Below are positions 33,201-42,200 of a stretch of DNA of 64,000 nt, piece by piece. The notes under the pieces were generated by a model. That model did no database searches. It had not been told where the DNA came from and worked only from the letters and a program-made list of their open reading frames with translations. Where the stretch lies: positions 1,234,554-1,298,553 of the forward strand of contig NZ_AZUQ01000001.1 of the NCBI RefSeq assembly GCF_000527155.1. The letters run 5' to 3'. The translations under genes and the position numbers were made by a program. This DNA is from Haloglycomyces albus DSM 45210. GTDB taxonomy: Bacteria > Actinomycetota > Actinomycetes > Mycobacteriales > Micromonosporaceae. Numbering within the stretch: the stretch's first letter is position 1; the number at the start of each line of letters is the position of its first letter.

Positions 33201-36200
33201 GTCGCCGATATTTTCGCCGCTCCGACACCGGCGGCTCTGGCGGAGCGGTTTGATCAGACCGCGTCGTCGGCGGCGCTGTTGCCTGCCGAGCGCGTGGAGG
33301 ATCATCCTTTGAGTCCGGCGCAGACGCGCATGTACATCGCGGCGCGGATGAATCCGAGTCAGTTGATCTACAACATGCCGTCGGCTACTTTGCTGCGTGG
33401 GGCGTTGGATCCCGAGCGGGTGCGCACCGCGCTGTATCGTTTGGTGGCTCGGCATGAGCCGTTGCGGACGACGTTTCTGATGCGTGACGGTCAAGTGCGC
33501 CAGAGGGTGTCGCCGGTTGACGACGTGGCGGATCTGCCGCTTCGTTTCACGCGGGGCGATGACGTCTCGGCGGACGCGGTTGACGGTGTGCTGGCCGATT
33601 TCGTGCGGCCTTTTGACCTGGAACGCGGCCCGTTGTTCCGGATGGAGATCGTCGACGGCGGCGCTGCGGGAAGCCTGTTGCTGTTCGACATCCACCACAT
33701 TATCGCCGACGCCGTGTCGGCGGAGATTTTGACACGTGACTTCAGTCGTCTGTACGCGGGTGAACTGGAGCCGTTGTCGTTGCAGTACATCGACTACGCC
33801 GAGGACGTTCATCGGCGGAGTGACGATGAGGCCTTGGCGCGTTCGGAAGATCATCTTGTCGCGGCGCTGGCCGACGTACCGACAGACGAACTACTGCGAC
33901 CTGATCGGCCTCGTGGACAGAGCGAGGCGAGGGCCGACCGCGTGACGCTGCGTTTTGACGCGGAGCGCGTGGCGGCGGTGAAGTCTATGGCGGAGAAGCA
34001 CAATGCGACGCCGTTCATGGCGATGTTGTCGGCGGTGGGCGCGGTGGTGTCGCGTTACGCCGATGGTGACGACTTGGTGATCGGGGCCCCGGTGACGGGG
34101 AGGACGCGAGCCGAGACCCGCGAGATGGTGGGGATGTTCGTCAATATGATGCCGATCCGGCTGCGACCACGGGGAACCGCCTCGTTCGGTGAGTACCTCG
34201 CGGAGAGTCGTGAGTCGATTCTGGACTCTCTCACCCATCAGGAGGTGCCGTTCGAGCGTCTCGTGGAGAGGTTGGATCCGGCTCGCGAGCCGGGCCGCCA
34301 CCCGTTGTTCGACATCTCCTTTGATTACCACAATATGGAGCACCACGACCTGGAGATCGACGGTATTACGGCCGAGCCGATCGAGCCGATGCCGTTGGCG
34401 GTCGGTATGGATCTGGTGATCACCTGCATGGAGGAGTCCGACGGTCTGACCGTCCACTTCGACTACGCCGCCGAACTGTTCGAGCGGGCGACGATGGAGC
34501 GGTTCGCCGGATACTTCGAGACTCTGCTCCACCGGGCGTGTGCCGACGAGTCGCAACCGTTGTCGCGCGTTTCTCTGCGTTCCGACGCCGAGCTGCGGGC
34601 GATCGAAGCACGGACGAGCAGTCGGGAATTCACCCCCGTCCACGAGGTCATCGCCTCTGCCGCGACCGACGGTCCGGATGAGGTGGCCGTGGTGGACGTC
34701 GACGGCGAGACCTACACCCGCGCCCGGCTCGACGGGCTCGCCAACGCCTGGGCGGCCCGGCTGCGAGACGGCGGTCTTGAGGTAGGAGAGGCCGTCGCGC
34801 TGTTCGCTGTGCGGGATGTCAATCTCGTGATCGCCCAGTTGGCGATCTTGAAGGCGGGAGGCGCGTATGTGCCCCTCGATCCGACTCAACCGGCGGACCG
34901 ACACGAACGCATCATCGCCGACGTGCGGCCCAGGTTCGCCTTCGCTCCGGACGGCCTGGACGTCACCACAAAAATAGCCACGGTATTCGATATTGAGGCA
35001 TGCCGAGACGCCGAAGCCGAACGGTTCGAGGGTCCGGCGGTCGGTGCCGACGATCCGATCTACCTCGTCTACACCTCCGGGTCGACCGGACAACCCAAGG
35101 GCATCGCGGTCAAACAGCGCGGTGTCGTCAACCTGTGGCGCGACCACTCCGAACGGGAACTGTTCGCCTCCGGCGACACCATCATCGCCTTGGCCGACCC
35201 GACGTTCGACATCTTCACCTTCGAAAGCCTGATCCCACTGGCGTCAGGCGCACGCGTGCACATGTGTCCCGTCGACGAACAGAAGGACGCGGCCGCGATC
35301 GCCGGTCGCATCGCCGCCCACGAGGTCACGCACATTCAACTTCCCGTGTCGAAGATGGCCGCCCTGTGCGGCAATCGCCGGTTCCGTGCCCAACTGCCCG
35401 CCCTGCGAATGGTCGTCTGCGGAGGGGAACACTTCGCGCCCAACCTTCTGGAGCTATTGCGCGCCGAGACGGACGCCCGCGTGTTCAACATGTACGGCCC
35501 CACCGAAACGACCGTGACGGCGACGATCAAGGAATTCACCACCGACGACGAGATCACGATCGGAAGCGCGGTATCGGGAGCGGCGGTGCTGATCGTCGAC
35601 GACAACGGCATGATCCGGCCCGACGGTGTTCCTGGTGAACTGTGCATTGCCGGAGAAGGTCTCGCGGTGGGCTACACGAACAATCCCGACGAGACCGAGC
35701 GGGCCTTCACGACCATCGCCGAACTGCCTCACCTGCGCGTCTACCGCACGGGCGATGTGGGAGTGCGCCTGCCCAACGGCGAGATCGCCCTCAAAGGACG
35801 CCTGGACCATCAGGTCAAATTCAACGGCAACCGTATCGAACTCGGCGAGATCGAAAAGACCGCGATGCGCGCCGACGGAGTGTCCTACGCGGTGGCGACG
35901 GTCGACGACACCGACCTCGTCCTGTACTACAGCTCCGCCGACGCCGCCGATCACACGACGGCGATCGAGACCGAGATCGACCGCGCGCTACCACGCTATA
36001 TGACACCCACCCGCATGACGCGCGTGGCGGAGATCCCGAAGCTGCCCAACGGAAAGGTCGACCGTCGGGCCCTTCAGAACACCGTCGCGACAGTCGAGGC
36101 GTCCCCGGCGGCCGACGCACGTCCTCCCGCGCGTGCCGCCGGGGACGTCCTGCAGACCATCCTCTCCGCCTGGGAAGCGGTGCTCGGCCACCCGGTCGAC

Positions 36201-39200
36201 GCTACCGACAACTTCTTCGACGTCGGCGGAAACTCCTACAAACTCATGCTCGTGAACAACCGCCTCGACGAAACGCTGGCGATGGAGGTGCCGCTTGTGA
36301 CGCTCTTCGAAAACCCCACCCCACACAGTCTGGCCGGGGCCCTGGGACAGCCGGGCACTACACCCGACCAGGACCAGGAAGGTGAGATCACCGTGGACGC
36401 GCTCTCCGGATTCGACAGCTGGGACGATCCCGAACCGACCGGCGCGGAACAAAAGATCGCCGTGGTCGGCGTTTCCGGTGTGCTTCCGGGAGCGGCCGAC
36501 GTGGCCGAACACTGGGAATCCCGATGGAACGGGGCCGTGGGCGTCTCTCGCTTCAGCCGCGACGACCTTCGGGAAGCGGGGATCGACGCGGAGACCGTCG
36601 CCGACCCGGGCTATGTCAACGCTCGCGGATACGTCGCCGCCGACACCTTCGACGCCGAGTTCTTCCAATACTCCACCAAAGAGGCCGAAACCATGGACCC
36701 GCAAATGCGGCTCCTCCACGAGACGGCCTGGCACGCCCTGGAAGACGCCGGGCACGTGCCCGGCCAATACCCCGGGGACATCGGACTCTTCGTCGGCAGT
36801 GGAACCAACTTCGCCTGGATGGCGGGATTCCTCGACCGCAAGGACGACCCCATGGGCGCGTTCGAAGCGATGACGATGAACGAGAAGGACTTCCTCGCCA
36901 CCAAGATCGCCTACAAATTGAACCTGACCGGACCCGCCGCCACCGTGCAGACGGCCTGTTCCACCTCGCTGGTGGCGATACACGAAGCGGTGCGGTCCCT
37001 GCGTCAGGGCGAGGCCGACATGGCGCTCGCCGGAGGGGTGGCCCTCAACTTCCCCAGGAAGGAAGGCTACGCCTGGAACGACGGCATGATCTTCAGTCGG
37101 GACGGAGTGTGCCGCCCGTTCTCGCAGGACGCCGACGGTACCGTTCCCGGCCAAGGCTGCGGGATCGTCGTATTGAAACCGCTCGACCGGGCCGTCGAAG
37201 ACGGCGACCACGTCTATGCCGTCGTCGCGGGAAGCGCGACGAACAACGACGGCAGCAGCAAAGTGGGCTATACCGCTCCGAGCGTGCGCGGACAGAAGAA
37301 GGTCATCCGCTCTGCGTTGGACGACGCGGGCGTCAACGCCGACGACGTCGGTTATGTGGAAACCCACGGCACCGGTACCAAACTCGGCGATCCCATCGAG
37401 TACGAAGCACTCTCGGACGTGTACGGCAAGGGCGGCCCCTGCGCTCTCGGCGCGGTGAAGGCCAATGTCGGACACCTGGACGCGGCGGCGGGTGTGGCCG
37501 GGTTCCTCGGCGCCGTCGGGGTTCTCCATCGCGGCGACGTCCCACCACTGGCGAACTTCACCTCTCTCAACGACGCCATCGACACTTCGGGGTCGCTGTA
37601 CGTGCCCACCGACAGGTCAGCACCCGAGGGTGGAGTCCGCCTGGCGGCGGTGAGTTCCTTCGGCATCGGCGGCACCAACGCGCACCTGATACTGGAGGCC
37701 GCACCGCCGCGCGAGGACGGAACCGACGAGTCGGAGACGGGCGAGTGCCTCTACCCGGTGTCGGCGCGGACCGACGACTCCCGGCGTCGGATGCAGACGT
37801 CCCTGGACGACTTCTGCCGTACCGGTCCGTCCCTACGGGACGTGTCGCATACGCTGGCGCGCGGTCGCGCCGAATTCGCGTCACGCGCCGTGGCACGAGC
37901 CGTGCCGGGACGACCGCTGGAGTGGATCGAACCGTCCGATCCCCCGATAGCGATCGCCGCCTCCGATAGTGTGCGACTACAGGTATCGAGTGAACTCGGT
38001 GCCGATACCGGGCCTCTGGGAACGGACTTCCGTGACGCGGTCGAGCGGGAACTGCGCGTCTTCGACGACCGACTGCGTATCGCGTTGCGCACAGCGGTGT
38101 TCCAGGAGCCCTCGAGTGAATTGGCCATCGACCGTATCGCGCAGTTCGTGACGCGCGTGGCGCTCATCCGCATCGCCGGGCCACGCTGCCTCCACGCCGA
38201 ATCCGGGGCAGGACGACTACTACGGATCGCGACGGCCTACGCGCGGGGCGACATCGGCTCCGGGGAAGCCATGAACGCACTTAAATCCGGTCGCGTTCCC
38301 GCGGGACGCGGGGAGAGCTCGGCAGCGACGCCGACGGTACTGGACGGGCCACTCGATACCTCGACACTCCGGCGAGTACTCGCCTCCCAATGGGTCCACG
38401 GAGAAAACATCGAGAGGAAGCGCTTCTGCGCGAACGGGAAACGTATCCCATTGCCCGGATACGCCTTCGAGCGGCGGCGGCTGGTCTCCGACATCCGTTG
38501 GAGCGACCTCGGTGCCACGACCGAAAAATCCACCGTGGACTCGGCGGCGGGAGACGAGGCCCTGCGGGACGCCTGGAAGGAGGTATTGGGAAGCGAACCG
38601 GGAATCGACGACGACTTCCTCACCTCCGGTGGCGATTCGCTGGCGGCGGTCCACCTGTGCTCGCTGGTCGAGAAACGCACCGGACTATCGCTCGGCGTCG
38701 GAGACGTCTTCGCCGATGCACGCTATGGCGCGATCCGGGACTTCCTGGCCGGACAGGAGGCACCCGAACCGCACGACTCGGCCGATGCCGTTTCGCCTGA
38801 ATCGGAGTCCGACACAGCCGTATCGGCGACCTCGCCGGCCCAGAAACGGATGTACGCCGTCTGCGCGCTGCAGAACGACACCACCGCCTACAACCTCGCC
38901 GTCGCCTACCGCGTCACCGGTCGACTCGACGCCGAACACCTTCGCGAGGTATTCCGCGCCGTCGTGGCCAAACACGACCAACTGCGCACCTCCTTCCACC
39001 TCGAGGACGGCGAACTGGTCCAACGCGTCCAGGAGGACGTGCCCGACGTCGTCTCCGTCGTGGCGACCACCGAAGCCGAAGCGCGGGAGCGCCTCGAGGC
39101 CGAACCGGAGCCCTTCGACCTCGCCACCGCACCCCTGCTGCGCGTGGAGGTGTTGTCGGTCGACGCCGAGCACCACTACCTGCTCATCGACATGCATCAC

Positions 39201-42200
39201 ATCATCGGCGATCAGCATTCGCTGGGAATTCTCGCCGAGGACATCGCCGATGCCCTGCAAGGCAAGGAATTGTCGGCAGCGCCTCTACGCTACGCCGACT
39301 ACGTCCGACAATTGGAAGAGCGGGAGAACGCCGGCCAACTGGACTACTACATCTCCTACTTCACCGACATGCTGGCCGACGACGCCCCGACACTCGAACT
39401 GCCCCTGGACACCACGCCCTCGGGAGCCGAGTCGTTCGACGGAGACGCCCACACCTTCGTCTGCGCCACCGACAAGGCGACCGTCGCCGAACTCGCACGG
39501 CAATGCGGAGCCACGCCGTACATGGTCTTTCTGACCGCAGTCACCAGAATCCTCGGTCTGTACAGCGGACAACGGGAATTCGTGCTCGGCACCGCGCTGT
39601 CGGGACGTTCCCTTCCCGGAACCGACGGCATCATCGGCATGTTCGTCAACACCTTGCCGCTGAAGGTCACCGACGCCTCAGAACGAACCGTGACCCAGGC
39701 GGTGGCGGATTCGCGCGACGCGACGCTGGAGCTCGTCAAACACCAGAACGCTCCCTTCGAAACCGTCCTGTCCGAGTTGGGCCTGCGGCCCGGTGAAGAC
39801 GGCAACGCCCTGTTCGACGTGGTGTTCAACTACGTACGAACGGGAACCGACGAGCTGGACATCGACGGCGTACGGCTCGAGGCCATGCCGCCCGGGCAGA
39901 TGAAAAGCAAGTACACCATGGTCGTCAACGTCGCCGAGCGCGACGACGACTTCTCCATCGACATCGAATACCGCACCGAGCTGTTCCACCCCGCCACAAT
40001 CGCCCGTCTCGCCGAGCAGCTGAACCAACTGGTCGGCGCGATGACGGCGCATGCCGACCAGGCCATCACCTCACTGCGCTGCGAATCCGACGCGGAATAC
40101 CGCCGCCGTCGCGCGGCGCTGACGGCTCCACCCCGGCCGGTGTTCACCGAGTCCCTGCTCGACCGGATCCGCGCATCGTTCCACCGGCACGCCGACCGTC
40201 CCGCGTTCCGCTGGCAACAACGAGAATGGCGCTACGCCGACGTCGACCGCATCACCGACACCATGGCCGGTGGACTCCAAGCCGCCGGAGTCGGCGTGGG
40301 CGACTACGTCCTCTGCCTCCTCGACAGAGACCCGGGACAGGTCTTCACCCGCCTGGCCCTCATGAAATGCGGCGCGGTGGAAATACCCCTACACGCCGAC
40401 ACCCCCGCCGAACGGGTCACCATGACCCTGCGGGACAGTGGCGCGCCCGTCGTGCTCTGCAACGACACCGCAGCACACGCCTGGCCCGAGGGAGTCACCG
40501 CCTACCGTCCCGAAGACCTGTCCGGTCCCTACCAGGCACCGACCGGTCTCACCGCCGACAGCCCCACGGTCATGATCTACACGTCCGGATCCACCGGCGA
40601 GCCCAAAGGCACCCTGTTGACGCACGGAGGCGTGCTGAGCACGACCGTCGACAGCGGCTACATCGACTGCCGCCCCGGCGACCGCGTCATGCACCTCACC
40701 GCCTACACCTTCGACGGCTCCCTGTACGACGTCTACAGTGCCTTCCTCAACGGTGCCACCCTCGCCATGGGACGCCACGAGCACAACATGGACATGCGGC
40801 TGTTGACCGAATTCCTGCGCGAGGAACGCATCGACAAGGGACTGCTCATCACCGCCGTCTTCCACCTCCTCATGGCCGAAAATCCCGCCGCACTCGCCGG
40901 CGTCTCCGCGCTGTACGTAGGCGGAGAGGCCATGCAGCCGTGGGCGGCGCAAGCGGCCTTCGAGGTGATGGGGCCCGGAAAACTCTACAACGCCTACGGC
41001 CCCACCGAAGTCTCCATTCTCACCACCTACTACCGCATCGACGAGGCCCCGGACCCGGTCCGCATACCCATCGGACACCCCGGCGCCCACCGCGACCTCT
41101 ACATCGTGCACCCCGACGGGACGGAAGTACCGCGCGGCGTCGTCGGTGAACTATGCGTGGCAGGGCAGGGGATCGCCCTCGGCTACCACGAACGCCCCGA
41201 ACTCACCGCCGAAAAGTTCACCGACTCCCTCGGCGATATCGACCGGCGCGTCTACCGCACCGGAGACCGTGTCTTCCTTGACGACGCCGACCGTCTCATC
41301 TACGTCGACCGCACCGACCGCCAGGTCAAACACGCCGGATACCGGATCGAACCGTCCGAGATCGAACTGGTTCTGCGCGATCGTGACGGAGTCGTCGACG
41401 CCATCGTCATTCACACGACCGAACGCAACGACAGCGTTCTCACCGCCTTCTACACCGGTCGCAGTGCACCCACGGAGGCCGAACTGCGCGAAGCGCTCCT
41501 AGCGAAACTCCCGCACTACATGGTGCCCAACCGTCTGAAGTGGATGGACGTACTGCCCATCACCTCACACGGGAAGGTCGACCGCCGAGCACTGGCGGCC
41601 TTGAGCAAGGACGTCGAACAACCACAAGCGGAACCGGCCGGCGACGCCGACTCCGACTCCGAGATCCTCACCGTCTTCCGCGAGATACTGTCTCTACCGA
41701 CCATGACGGCCACCGACGACATCTTCCACGCCGGAGCCCAGTCACTCCAAGCGATCGCGATCGTCCGCCGTCTGCGCGAAACGGGATGGGAACTGGAAGT
41801 CGGCGACGTGTACCGCCATCCGACCGCCGAGACGTTGTCAGAGATCCTACGGCCCACCGCCCCAAGCGAGTCCGCGCCCGACACAGGCGACCGCCAATCC
41901 CTCTCCGAGGCACAACTACACCGTATGGTCGACTGGGCGGCCCAGGACGGACACCGCGTCGCCGCCGCCTTCGCCACCGAAACAGCCGCCTACCACTTCG
42001 ACATGGGAGCCGTTGCCCGACTACACCGCAACGGCGGCACCGAGTCCGGCGGATTCATCCAGACCGTCACCGGCGTCACCGACGCGGAAGTGAAGGAGGC
42101 CGTGGCGGCGTTGGCGATGCGTCACGAGGCCCTCCGCACCCGCGGCGCCGGGGAGGAATTCGACGTCCTCCCGCCGACGGCGATGGACGGTCTATCGGCG

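Noticed and set aside
35000-35638. 212-codon Arg-rich frame inside the megasynthase gene
   Set aside because: Shifted reading of the A2 domain; composition typical of out-of-frame high-GC DNA.
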